Part shown: one piece after another, positions 55,665-64,000 of the stretch
How the letters are laid out: every line of letters starts with the position of its first letter
How positions within the stretch are numbered: position 1 is the stretch's first letter
NCBI RefSeq assembly: GCF_001413955.1
Contig: NZ_LCTZ01000002.1
Coordinates: 3,699,501 to 3,763,500 of the forward strand
Source: Flagellimonas eckloniae
GTDB lineage: Bacteria; Bacteroidota; Bacteroidia; Flavobacteriales; Flavobacteriaceae
Direction of reading: 5' to 3'
Length of the DNA: 64,000 nucleotides
Made by a program: the position numbers and the translations under genes
The notes under the pieces: generated by a model
Database searches by the model: none
Told to the model about the DNA's origin: nothing
What the model saw: the letters and a program-made list of their open reading frames with translations, nothing else

Positions 55665-56393
55665 CTATGAATCGGAATTGGCCGTAACCGCTAGGTTGTA
55701 AACAACCAGTCCAAATCCAATTTTGTTAATAGCATCACCAATGTTATAAACTACATCCAATGATAGACCACCAAAAATACCGTCATACCAGCCTGGTGTT
55801 CCTGCCATATATCCGATAGGATAGATTGCCCAACCTACCAATACAAACCAACATAGCGTTTTGTGTGCACTGAGAACAGCACCACCTGCTTCTTGAGCCA
55901 GTTTTTTGGCGCCACCAAACCATATTTCATAAACAATGGCAAAGTAAGCGATACCGGAAATAAGACCCCATATTTGGGCTTGGTCTCTATAAACTGCTTC
56001 TCCAAGATATCCGGTGACGAGCATAACTACAGATAGAATAATCAGTTTCCACATTAGAGATTTTTTTGCCCCTGCAACTTTAAGAATAAGGTAAAATTCA
56101 ACGCACATCAAAGGAACCGTAAGAATCCAGTCCACATAACGGAAGAATGTAGGAGATTCTCCGTTCGCAGCCCAATAATCGCGCATGTACCAATAATGTA
56201 CTGCGGCAATAAAAGTTATTAATCCTGACACTAGGATTGAGGTCTTCCATTTTCTATCAAAATTGTTCATTGATAAAAAGAAAAAGGCAGAAGCTGCCAT
56301 CATGGCCATGCAACCTACAAAAAAGGTAAAGCCAACATAATCATTCGTAGCAATTTTAGCTACCATGGGTAAAGAAGTGAATAAACTTTCCAT
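55665..56393 (-). CDS. Proteorhodopsin, proton-pumping, green-tuned
   Basis: 242 residues with seven helices. The motif R-Y-V-D-W-I-L-T-V-P-L-M-C-V-E gives Asp88 (acceptor), Thr92 and Glu99 (donor), the DTE set of outward proton pumps. Met96 is at the spectral-tuning position; Met or Leu there absorbs green light, Gln blue. Lys224 in I-N-K-I-G-F-G binds retinal as a Schiff base, and His66 matches the His that pairs with the acceptor. It turns light into proton motive force in the inner membrane. Retinal comes from Blh, encoded divergently 86 bases away. The carotenoid genes are not in the window. Confidence 0.97.
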   Translation of the reverse strand: MESLFTSLPMVAKIATNDYVGFTFFVGCMAMMAASAFFFLSMNNFDRKWKTSILVSGLITFIAAVHYWYMRDYWAANGESPTFFRYVDWILTVPLMCVEFYLILKVAGAKKSLMWKLIILSVVMLVTGYLGEAVYRDQAQIWGLISGIAYFAIVYEIWFGGAKKLAQEAGGAVLSAHKTLCWFVLVGWAIYPIGYMAGTPGWYDGIFGGLSLDVVYNIGDAINKIGFGLVVYNLAVTANSDS

Positions 56394-56423
56394 TTTATTT
56401 TGTGTTAATTAATTTTGTTTAAT

Positions 56424-56431
56424 CAAATCTA
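56424..56431 (-). promoter_or_regulatory. -7 box of proteorhodopsin
   Basis: On the minus strand TAGATTTG matches TAnnTTTG. It is 30 bases before the ATG, giving a leader of about 24 bases. No good -33 box at the usual spacing. Confidence 0.65.
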
Positions 56432-56454
56432 TTAAAAATTAAACAAAAAAATGA

Positions 56455-56462
56455 TAAATTTG
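56455..56462 (+). promoter_or_regulatory. -7 box of blh
   Basis: TAAATTTG matches TAnnTTTG. Transcription would start near 56468, leaving only about 10 bases before the ATG at 56480. The two divergent -7 boxes are 23 bases apart, so one bound regulator or polymerase could affect both genes. Confidence 0.65.
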
Positions 56463-56479
56463 TTTATTATTTTTTGAGA

Positions 56480-57382
56480 ATGATTAAACAAAAGGATTTA
56501 AATTTTGTCAAATTGAGAAATGTAATGATAGTGATGACCATTTTTGCTCTATGGTTTTCAGTATTCTTTAGTGAACAGATTGAGGGGTATATTTCTTATG
56601 CTTTAATTTTTAGTTTTGGTATTCTTCATGGATCAAATGATATTCAGTTAATCCATATAAATGCAATGCGAAGTGCTGGAAAAGTATCTAGGAAAAAGGT
56701 TTTTCTATTATATGTTTCTACAGTCTTGGCCATACTGCTGACATTTTCTTTTTTTCCTAGGGTGGCATTTATTTTCTTCATTATAATAAGTGGATTTCAC
56801 TTTGGTGAACAGCATTGGAATAAATACTTAATAAAAAAAACTGTATGGAACAAGCTTTTGTACACACTGTATGGCTTGTTTATTTTGTTTATGATCTTTT
56901 ATATAAAGTATGAACAAGCATCACAAGTCATAAACGATATTTCTGGATTTCAATTCCAAGAAGATGTATATCTAACAATAACAAGTGTTATTGGCATTGC
57001 CCTGATCATACAGCTAAGCTTTTATTTATATTTTGATTTTTTGAAAGTCAGTATTTTAGAAGAACTCTTTTTCCTAGGAATCTTTTTTATAATATTTAAG
57101 ACTGCTTCATTGCTTTGGGGTTTTTGTGTGTATTTCATTGTATGGCATAGTATTCCATCATTAGTGGACCAAATGAATTATTTATACGGTATATCCAATA
57201 AGTGGACGTTGCTGCAATACCTGAAGTCTTCCTGGAAATATTGGTTGATATCGCTTATTGGGTTATTTGGACTATATTTTCTTTTAAAAGAGGACAATCA
57301 GTTTTTTGCTTCAATAATGCTCTATTTTTTAGCCGCGATCACTTTTCCCCATGTAATTGTAATGTCCAGATTAGAAAAATAA
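56480..57382 (+). CDS. blh: Beta-carotene 15,15'-dioxygenase, Brp/Blh family
   Basis: 300 residues from the ATG at 56480; a TTG two codons upstream is less likely. The enzyme splits beta-carotene into two retinal molecules in the membrane. The conserved His set for iron is visible: H-G-S-N-D near 51, H-F-G-E-Q-H near 108-113, W-H-S-I-P near 222 and F-P-H-V-I near 291. About eight hydrophobic helices are seen. It stands back to back with proteorhodopsin; its stop abuts that of the next gene with no bases between. Confidence 0.95.
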   Translation: MIKQKDLNFVKLRNVMIVMTIFALWFSVFFSEQIEGYISYALIFSFGILHGSNDIQLIHINAMRSAGKVSRKKVFLLYVSTVLAILLTFSFFPRVAFIFFIIISGFHFGEQHWNKYLIKKTVWNKLLYTLYGLFILFMIFYIKYEQASQVINDISGFQFQEDVYLTITSVIGIALIIQLSFYLYFDFLKVSILEELFFLGIFFIIFKTASLLWGFCVYFIVWHSIPSLVDQMNYLYGISNKWTLLQYLKSSWKYWLISLIGLFGLYFLLKEDNQFFASIMLYFLAAITFPHVIVMSRLEK

Positions 57383-59938
57383 TCAAAAACTAACCCTAAA
57401 ACTCACATTTGGGGTAATACCTAAAGAAACATTCTCAACGGTTTCAATTTCATTGGTATCTGAAAGCCTGTAATAACGATTAAGCAAATTTTCACGATTT
57501 GTAAGGTTGAGCAATGAAATACCGGCATTTGCCTTAACCCTTCTGCCCATATCAAATCCGTATGAAGCCGAAGCATCCATCCTAACATATTCTGGCAATC
57601 GGCTGCTGTTTGGAGTTTCATAATTAATTCTTGCAGGAAAAAATGAAGTGTCCAATGGATTATCCGCTTCAGGTTTGGTAAAAGGTTTACCAGTACGATA
57701 ATTTATTCCGAGACCCAACTTAAGGTCTTTGATGCTATAGGTGCTTGCAAAAGTTAAGGTATGCCTTACATCCAGATTATTTGGAAAAGAATTTGGGGTG
57801 ATATTTGTAAAGTTATAATCGTTCTTATTGAAGGTATAACTAAACCATGTACTATAATTATCCCCTTTTTTGTTGATTAGAAACTCAATCCCCTTTACGT
57901 CATAGTTTCCTATTTCACCCCCAAATTGATTTTCGTTCTGAAAACCTTGGGTTCTTATACTGATGCCATCAACGTATTTATAAAAGCCTTCAAGGCCGAT
58001 GTAAAGGGCATTTTTCGAGTAATTAAGGCCTAAGGATCCTTGTTTGCTTTTGGTGATGGGCAATTCATTTCCATCAGAAATAATCCACCTCCTTTTTTCA
58101 ATACCTAAAAAATTCTGTTCCAGATCTATGACCTGATTGGTGGACTGACTTTTAAATTCACCTAAAATTTCAGCTCTCAGATATTTGGCTACTCTAAAAT
58201 TTAGGTTCAACCTGGGCTCTATCAACAGTTCATTAAAGGTGGCCAGATTTTCAATATAATTTACCCGAACGCCTGCTCTTGCAATAAATTTATTTTCTTC
58301 AGCAGTATAGCCAATTTCAGTGTAGGGTGCATGAATTCTAATGACACCTGTAATATTGCTCAAGAAATTTGGTTGACTGATTTGGGTGAAGTTTTTAATA
58401 CCCGTTTCAATAAATTGATAGCCATTGGTCCAGTCTAGATTTTCTGAAATGGTATAGTTGGTATCTATTTTGAGTGCATTTTCGGTGACTCTATTATTTT
58501 GAAATAGAGTTTGAACTTGGTTGCCAAACAAGCTTTGGGCGTCTAGGTTATATTTGGTGTAATAAATATTAAGGTTGGAAGAAAACTTGTCTGTCCAATT
58601 GCTTTGCAATCGAATTCCTCCAGAAATATTGGTCTGATCTAATAAACTGAGCGTGGTTTCATCAATATCCAGATTTGTTTCGGTGAATTCCAAATCATTG
58701 GCGATGGTAATAAAATTGAAACGTAGTTGATGTTTGTCATTGATATCGTACAATAATTTTCCTGAGAAATCATAAAAGAAGAAGGTCTCATCTCGCTGAA
58801 AGTTTTCATCAATGGTTTGGTTCTGTTGATTTTTAACTTCACTATCCTGAAAGGCCCTGTCCGTAAAATTATTATAGGTAGGCGTATTTAGAAAATCGGT
58901 TGTTGAACGGCGTGCAGAAAATTGAAATGCCATGTTATCTTTTATGGGAATTTGGCCATAGACATCGCCACTTATAAAATTGATGCCAGCTCCTCCTGTA
59001 AAGAAGCCATCAATATCGTTTTTCGTTTCCATACTAATAACACTACTAACGCCATCGCCATATTGTGTGGGCGTTCCGTTTTTGAAAACAGTCACTTTAT
59101 CAGTTAAATAGGGGTTGAACGCCGAAATAAGGCCAAAAAAGTGTCCGGATTGATACATTTTTATGCCATTCCAAAGAATAAGATTTTGGTCGTTTGTTCC
59201 TCCGCGCACGTTTATGTCCGAGACAGTTTCATCGATGCTCTTGATGCCCGGCAACGCTTGGACTGTTTGCAAAACATCAGGTTCCACAAGCCCTGGGAGT
59301 ATACCCAATTCATAAGTATTTAGGGTAATGCTGGCATCTGTTTGTTTAATGATTCCGGGAGCTAAAAACTCATACAAAACCACCTCTTCAAGCTGCTCAT
59401 AATTTTGCGCCAAAAGAATCTTGGGGCAATCGTTTCGAGCAATCAAACTCTCTACAGGAACATATTTGGTAACATAGCCTAAAAAACGAATCCTTATCAA
59501 TGCTTCCCTAGGAATATCGCGGAGTGAAAAAAGGCCTTCAGAATCTGTTACAAGAGCAATTTCACTTCCCACAACCTCCACGGATGCCGCTGAAACAGTA
59601 TTTTCGGCAAAATTGTCAAGCACTTTTGCACAAATATCAACTAGAGTGCTTTTGACCAAGGTATAGTAACGTTCGTTGAGCTTTTCTATTTTTATCTGGG
59701 TCTGAGCGCGAATGGATTCTAGAATACCTTGTAACGAATTGGAAACAGGAGTTGAGATTTCAACCTTTTCCAAATCTTCATCAACATAAGAAAATTTGAT
59801 ATCAAATCTTTTTTCCAGTCCGGTGAGATAGGATTTTAGATCTGTTTGGATCTCTTGGGCATAACAGAGGTTGATGGATATAGGTAAAAGCAACCCAACC
59901 CAAACTAGTATAATAAAACTACGGAGTGTCCTCAGCAT
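57383..59938 (-). CDS. TonB-dependent receptor with STN domain (FecA-like, partner of FecR)
   Basis: 851 residues from the ATG at 59938, chosen because a good signal peptide follows (F-I-I-L-V-W-V-G-L-L-L, ending Y-A-Q); a start at 59959 adds seven residues. STN domain at about 35-100 (L-E-K-R-F-D-I-K-F-S-Y), CarboxypepD_reg-like domain, plug with I-N-V-R-G-G-T-N-D-Q-N-L-I-L-W, and a barrel ending in V-S-F-R-V-S-F. The STN domain signals to FecR in the periplasm when ligand binds. It overlaps the FecR gene by about 20 bases. Ligand unknown. Confidence 0.9.
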   Translation of the reverse strand: MLRTLRSFIILVWVGLLLPISINLCYAQEIQTDLKSYLTGLEKRFDIKFSYVDEDLEKVEISTPVSNSLQGILESIRAQTQIKIEKLNERYYTLVKSTLVDICAKVLDNFAENTVSAASVEVVGSEIALVTDSEGLFSLRDIPREALIRIRFLGYVTKYVPVESLIARNDCPKILLAQNYEQLEEVVLYEFLAPGIIKQTDASITLNTYELGILPGLVEPDVLQTVQALPGIKSIDETVSDINVRGGTNDQNLILWNGIKMYQSGHFFGLISAFNPYLTDKVTVFKNGTPTQYGDGVSSVISMETKNDIDGFFTGGAGINFISGDVYGQIPIKDNMAFQFSARRSTTDFLNTPTYNNFTDRAFQDSEVKNQQNQTIDENFQRDETFFFYDFSGKLLYDINDKHQLRFNFITIANDLEFTETNLDIDETTLSLLDQTNISGGIRLQSNWTDKFSSNLNIYYTKYNLDAQSLFGNQVQTLFQNNRVTENALKIDTNYTISENLDWTNGYQFIETGIKNFTQISQPNFLSNITGVIRIHAPYTEIGYTAEENKFIARAGVRVNYIENLATFNELLIEPRLNLNFRVAKYLRAEILGEFKSQSTNQVIDLEQNFLGIEKRRWIISDGNELPITKSKQGSLGLNYSKNALYIGLEGFYKYVDGISIRTQGFQNENQFGGEIGNYDVKGIEFLINKKGDNYSTWFSYTFNKNDYNFTNITPNSFPNNLDVRHTLTFASTYSIKDLKLGLGINYRTGKPFTKPEADNPLDTSFFPARINYETPNSSRLPEYVRMDASASYGFDMGRRVKANAGISLLNLTNRENLLNRYYRLSDTNEIETVENVSLGITPNVSFRVSF

Positions 59939-60830
59939 AGAAAAGCACGTTATCCTCACCTAATTTATAATTAATCTGTGAAGGAATGCTTATACTTTCT
60001 AACGCTAATTTTATGCTGTTGTTGTTAAATGTTCCTGTGAACAACTGTTCAGCATCTATATTTTTGGTTTTAACTTCAATGTTAAATTGTCTTTCAAATT
60101 CAGCCAATACATATTTTAAAGGGATACTTTGAAAGCTACTTTCATTGCTCATCCACGAAGGTTGGGCAATCGTAATATTGTCAAAATCTTGAATTTTACC
60201 ATTTATGGCCACAAAAGATGTGCCCGCTGGCAATTTTCGTTCAATGTTATTGTAGGTTACACTTACGAGGCCCTCGTAGCAGGTTACCTCAAAGAAACCA
60301 TTTCTGTTTTCCACGTTAAATTGGGTCCCCAATACAGCAACAGTGCCATTTTCAGTAGAAACAGTGAATTTTTTTCCTTTGGCCACTTTAAAAAATGCCT
60401 CACCTTCTAAGTTCACATTTCTTTTTTCTGACCATTTTTTCTCACTAAATGAGACTTTGGAATCCGCATTCAGTATAATTTCAGAATTATCAGGAAGCAA
60501 AACCTCAGAACGTTCGGCCAATTGTGTACTAAAGGATTCATTAAGACTATTTAGATAGAAATAAGAACCCGAGAGCAATACCGCAACAACAGCGGCAACC
60601 CGCAAGAATTGCTTAAATGGATTTAACGTAATAACCTTAGGCGTTTCTTCAGAACCTCTATTTTTAAAGGTGTTCCAAGCTTGGTCAACATCAAATTCAG
60701 GAGTTTTTAAAGTTCCTGAAACCTCCTTCAATTTCTGATAAGAAGCATAGCTTTCGGACTTTTTGAATTCCGTAAGCTCTTCCTCAGAAAGTTCTCCGTT
60801 AAGCCATTTGGCCAAGTAATTTTCTTGCAT
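59919..60830 (-). CDS. FecR-family anti-sigma factor
   Basis: 303 residues. An N-terminal cytoplasmic domain (about 1-70, L-A-K-W-L-N-G-E-L-S-E-E-E) precedes a single membrane helix (about 75-92) and a periplasmic FecR domain with L-P-D-N-S-E-I-I-L-N-A-D-S-K-V and L-E-G-E-A-F-F-K-V; a short C-terminal secretin-like piece (V-L-A-E-F-E-R-Q-F-N-I-E-V) contacts the receptor STN domain. It keeps the ECF sigma in check until the receptor signals. The sigma gene is upstream across a 234-base gap filled by heptamer repeats. Confidence 0.92.
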   Translation of the reverse strand: MQENYLAKWLNGELSEEELTEFKKSESYASYQKLKEVSGTLKTPEFDVDQAWNTFKNRGSEETPKVITLNPFKQFLRVAAVVAVLLSGSYFYLNSLNESFSTQLAERSEVLLPDNSEIILNADSKVSFSEKKWSEKRNVNLEGEAFFKVAKGKKFTVSTENGTVAVLGTQFNVENRNGFFEVTCYEGLVSVTYNNIERKLPAGTSFVAINGKIQDFDNITIAQPSWMSNESSFQSIPLKYVLAEFERQFNIEVKTKNIDAEQLFTGTFNNNSIKLALESISIPSQINYKLGEDNVLFYAEDTP

Positions 60831-60906
60831 GATTTCTATGCTTTACACCATAATAACAATTAAGTACTATAAAACCCTACTTTTCAGTTTACAATTAACA
60901 ATTTTA

Positions 60907-60955
60907 CAGTTATCAGTTATCAGTTATCAGTTATCAGTTATCAGTTATCAGTTAT
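60907..60955. repeat. Tandem heptamer array, CAGTTAT x7
   Basis: Seven exact head-to-tail copies of CAGTTAT, followed by a decayed CGGTT. It lies in the gap between the sigma stop and the FecR start, about 77 bases before FecR. Confidence 0.95.
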
Positions 60956-60984
60956 CGGTTGTTGATTTTTTATTTTAATAGCTT

Positions 60985-61562
<578 letters not shown>

Positions 61563-61584
61563 TTAAGTTGGTTTGTCAAAGCCC

Positions 61585-61592
61585 CAAAGATA
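61585..61592 (-). promoter_or_regulatory. -7 box of the ECF sigma gene
   Basis: On the minus strand TATCTTTG matches TAnnTTTG, 22 bases before the ATG. No -33 box was found at the usual distance. Confidence 0.55.
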
Positions 61593-61676
61593 TTTTAAAA
61601 ATTTTTAAGAAGAAGTAGGGTTTTTTTTTTGAAAGTTGTTTTAGAGTTGTGGAATAACTAAAAAATCCAAATCGCT

Positions 61677-63761
61677 ATGAAAAATTTAATAACTAAACTG
61701 ATTTACACTTGCCTGTTTTCAATGGCATTGATTTTTACCTCATGTCAGGAGGAGTATGAAGAAGTAGGAGGGGATGAACAGCAGGAAACCATTTCTGCGA
61801 ATTCTTCTACTGCTGTATTGATTGAAAAAACATCTTCCAATGATGGTTCTTTTGATAATATCGTTGATGGCGCAAGCTGTTTTGCCGTTGAATTTCCATA
61901 TACAGTTGAAGTAAATGGAATTGAAGTTACCATTGATTCTAGAGAAGATTTACACCAAATAGAAGAAATATTTGATGAGGTAGATATTGATGATGATATT
62001 TTGGATATCATTTTCCCTATTACTATTACGCTTGCCGACTTTACTGAAATCGTAATTGAAAACAAAGAGCAATTAAGAGAATTGGCTGCTGAATGTATAG
62101 AGGGTGGTGACGATGATGATATTGAATGCATCGATTTTGTATACCCCCTTACAATGTTCACCTTTAATGTGGACAACCAGGTTACGGGAGAAGTTGTGAT
62201 TGGAAGCGATAAGGAACTTAGAAGGTTTTTTGCTGGATTGGAAGATAATGATCTTGTAAGTATTGATTTTCCAGTAACCTTAAAGAAGTACGATGGAACA
62301 GAGATAGTTGTTGATAGTAATGGCGAATTGGCCAATGCCCTTGAAGAGGCTAAAGATGAATGTGATGAAGATGATGACGATGATTACAATGATGATGATT
62401 TTACCAAAGAAAGATTAGATGCGTATTTGGTGGAATGTCCTTGGGAAGTTCGTGAGGTTTTACGAAGTGGTACGTATCAAACCGACCAGTATTTTGAAAA
62501 TATGCTCAATTTCATGGAAGATGGAAGCGTGATGTTGGTTATGGACGGTGATATTGCTATTCCTGGAACATGGACTACTAGAGTTACTGACAATGGAGTA
62601 CTGCTTACCTTGGATTTTGACAATCTAGTTGACTTCACTTTAGAATGGATAGTGTATGAGATTGATGAGTATAAAATAAAACTATACGCTGGAGACGGAG
62701 ATAAAATTATCCTTAAGCAACGTTGTGAAAATAGTGGGAGTGAATGTCGTATTGATGACATAGCGACTATTCTGGAATATTGTAAATGGAGAATCGAAGA
62801 ATCCAATGAAGACTTTGATTTTGATGGTACAATTGATTTTTCAAACAGAAATATCCATGCTTACCTTGATAATGGCGCTTTTGCTGACGAAGGCAACTGG
62901 GAACTTACCGATACAGGTTTTAGATTCAACTCCCTGATTGAACGATTGGAGTTCATTGTTGGAGACTGGACCATTGTGGCCTGTGGAGAAGGATGGGTGA
63001 AAATCCAAAATGCCAACGGAAGGTATCTTGTATTGCGCAAAGACTGCGATTTCCAAGTGCCTAATCTAGATACACTTAGAGAGATCTTAACAGAGTGTGA
63101 GTGGATTATCAAAAAAGTAAAAAACCAAGGTGAGGAAATCGATAGACTATTAGGGTTTGGATTTGAATTCATGCAAGGTGGTGTGGTTACCTTGAGTGAT
63201 GGCGAAACAACATCTACCGGTTCTTGGGAAATAGGATTGAACGATGATGGAGTACTATCACTATTAATTACGATGGGAGATGAACCTGGTGTAAGCTTCG
63301 ATTGGCCTTTAAGGGACCTTACCAACACTAGACTGAAGTTTGAAGTTGAAGAAGTTGATTATGAACTGATTTTACTACGGGTTTGTGATGACAACGCAGG
63401 TGATGGAGATGTTGCTGAAATTAGAAATATAATGATGGGTGGAGCATGGAACGTTGCCCAATATAAAGAAGGTGATGTGGATAAGACTACTGAGCTTAGC
63501 GGATTGGATTTCTATTTCAACGAAATGCACCGAGTACAAGTTGATGAAAACGATAATCCCATTATAGAAGGTTTATGGAGAGTTATTAGAAATGATGAAG
63601 GTAAATTGAAGTTTTACCTAAACTTTGACCATGATGGCATATTTGGTGAGTTGACGGATGATTGGTATTTCGAATCCCTTTCAACAGATGGTAACCGTCT
63701 TGAACTGGTTCATGAAGATGAAAATTCCACTGAAATACTGGTTTTTGAAAAACTACTATAA
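61677..63761 (+). CDS. Acidic lipoprotein built from repeated modules, lipocalin-like C-terminal repeats
   Basis: 694 residues. Lipoprotein signal with lipobox F-T-S-C (Cys23). Four short modules carry F-P-Y-T, F-P-I-T, Y-P-L-T and F-P-V-T at about residues 73, 113, 156 and 199, each followed by a strand, a G or D turn and a helix ending near E-L. An Asp-rich linker spans 228-241. Then four longer repeats begin at C-P-W 254, C-K-W 369, C-E-W 474 and G-A-W 589, each with F-x-x-x-G, G-x-W and an ending such as L-K-Q-R-C or L-R-K-D-C, as in lipocalin-like folds. It is divergent from the ECF sigma gene. Function unknown; surface exposure is likely. Confidence 0.75.
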   Translation: MKNLITKLIYTCLFSMALIFTSCQEEYEEVGGDEQQETISANSSTAVLIEKTSSNDGSFDNIVDGASCFAVEFPYTVEVNGIEVTIDSREDLHQIEEIFDEVDIDDDILDIIFPITITLADFTEIVIENKEQLRELAAECIEGGDDDDIECIDFVYPLTMFTFNVDNQVTGEVVIGSDKELRRFFAGLEDNDLVSIDFPVTLKKYDGTEIVVDSNGELANALEEAKDECDEDDDDDYNDDDFTKERLDAYLVECPWEVREVLRSGTYQTDQYFENMLNFMEDGSVMLVMDGDIAIPGTWTTRVTDNGVLLTLDFDNLVDFTLEWIVYEIDEYKIKLYAGDGDKIILKQRCENSGSECRIDDIATILEYCKWRIEESNEDFDFDGTIDFSNRNIHAYLDNGAFADEGNWELTDTGFRFNSLIERLEFIVGDWTIVACGEGWVKIQNANGRYLVLRKDCDFQVPNLDTLREILTECEWIIKKVKNQGEEIDRLLGFGFEFMQGGVVTLSDGETTSTGSWEIGLNDDGVLSLLITMGDEPGVSFDWPLRDLTNTRLKFEVEEVDYELILLRVCDDNAGDGDVAEIRNIMMGGAWNVAQYKEGDVDKTTELSGLDFYFNEMHRVQVDENDNPIIEGLWRVIRNDEGKLKFYLNFDHDGIFGELTDDWYFESLSTDGNRLELVHEDENSTEILVFEKLL

Positions 63762-63782
63762 GAATTTCCCCAATATTTTTTT

Positions 63783-63820
63783 GAAAAGGACGGCTTTCCC
63801 CAAAGCCGTCCTTTTCTTTT
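63783..63820 (+). terminator. Terminator after the repeat lipoprotein
   Basis: A 15-bp perfect stem at 63783-63797 and 63802-63816 (GAAAAGGACGGCTTT pairing) with loop CCCC, followed by T-rich sequence. Confidence 0.93.
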
Positions 63821-63826
63821 TATTCT

Positions 63827-63834
63827 TAAATTTG
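63827..63834 (+). promoter_or_regulatory. -7 box of ffh
   Basis: TAAATTTG matches TAnnTTTG and lies 27 bases before the ffh ATG, directly downstream of the terminator. No clear -33 box. Confidence 0.6.
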
Positions 63835-63860
63835 TCCTTCTTCAAAAATGACGAAAGCAC

Positions 63861-64000
63861 ATGTTTGATAATTTAAGTGACAAGCTAGATAAAGCGTTAC
63901 ACGTTCTAAAAGGACATGGACAGATAACGGAAATTAATGTTGCGGAAACACTAAAAGAAGTGCGTAGGGCACTCTTGGATGCGGATGTTAACTTTAAAAT
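63861..64000 (+). CDS. ffh: Signal recognition particle protein Ffh, N-terminal fragment
   Basis: The first 46 codons are present before the window ends. They read [13 protein letters not shown], then [25 protein letters not shown], the N-domain helix bundle of Ffh/SRP54. Ffh binds signal sequences at the ribosome and delivers them to the Sec channel; its GTPase and M domains lie beyond the window. Confidence 0.92.
   Translation, partial: MFDNLSDKLDKALHVLKGHGQITEINVAETLKEVRRALLDADVNFK

Noticed and set aside
55665..56393. Sodium- or chloride-pumping rhodopsin
   Set aside because: The motif is D-T-E with Asp88 and Glu99; sodium pumps have N-D-Q and chloride pumps N-T-Q.
63658..63876. 72-codon frame overlapping the end of the repeat lipoprotein and the terminator
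   Set aside because: It reads out of frame through the lipoprotein end and through a strong terminator, with no promoter or family similarity.

Overview
The window comes from a marine-type member of the Flavobacteriaceae (Bacteroidota). The evidence is the set of gene families and signals: SusC/SusD and TonB-dependent receptors with carboxypeptidase-like N-domains, an ECF sigma/FecR pair, DUF4249 and DUF5723 proteins, a proteorhodopsin beside a Blh carotene dioxygenase, a str-S10-spc-alpha cluster without tuf, adk or map, and promoters of the Bacteroidota form (TTTG, 19-20 bp, TAnnTTTG) with almost no Shine-Dalgarno sequences. No rRNA, tRNA, CRISPR array, prophage or insertion sequence was found.

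Layout. 1-10.3 kb: housekeeping and envelope genes (SDR fragment, cupin, mpl, DUF1569, radC, a degenerate deacetylase-like protein, a YjjG-type phosphatase, a three-gene exported-protein operon ending in a DUF5723 protein and a hypothetical, rarA, rhomboid). 10.3-22.8 kb: one long leftward block. It begins with a SusC/SusD pair, passes a terminator placed 7 bases before the next start codon, and continues through a lipoprotein, a periplasmic protein, a TonB-dependent receptor, a DUF4249 lipoprotein, a plug-like protein and rlmB. 22.8-40.4 kb: the ribosomal protein cluster, rpsL to rplQ, with secY, infA and rpoA. It holds three non-coding gaps with predicted RNA structure, before rplC, rpsD and rplQ. 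40.4-48.7 kb: carA, eno, a glycogen synthase, gltA, a hypothetical, and two guanidine-modifying hydrolases including CtlX. 48.8-55.5 kb: a BCCT transporter with a damaged 5' end beside REP-like repeats, a CarboxypepD_reg-like protein, a hypothetical, and argS overlapping an MtfA-like peptidase gene. 55.6-57.4 kb: proteorhodopsin and blh, divergent. 57.4-63.8 kb: an ECF sigma, FecR and receptor cassette whose sigma-FecR gap holds two heptamer arrays, and a divergent repeat-built lipoprotein. The window ends in the start of ffh.

How the genes work together. The ribosomal block is one co-directional cluster entered from a strong promoter before rpsL and, I infer, from a second promoter at the end of rpsJ that feeds a leader with an intrinsic terminator before rplC. 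Proteorhodopsin carries the DTE proton-pump motif and Met at the tuning position (green light), and Blh supplies its retinal; the carotenoid genes are not in the window. The sigma/FecR/receptor cassette is the usual trans-envelope signalling unit; its substrate is unknown.

The points most worth checking are: an arginyl-tRNA synthetase with an insertion of about 115 residues that holds two hydrophobic segments, followed with overlap by a membrane-anchored peptidase; the structured leaders of rplC and rpsD; the single-base frame break at the start of the BCCT gene; the heptamer arrays; and the 4+4 repeat lipoprotein.
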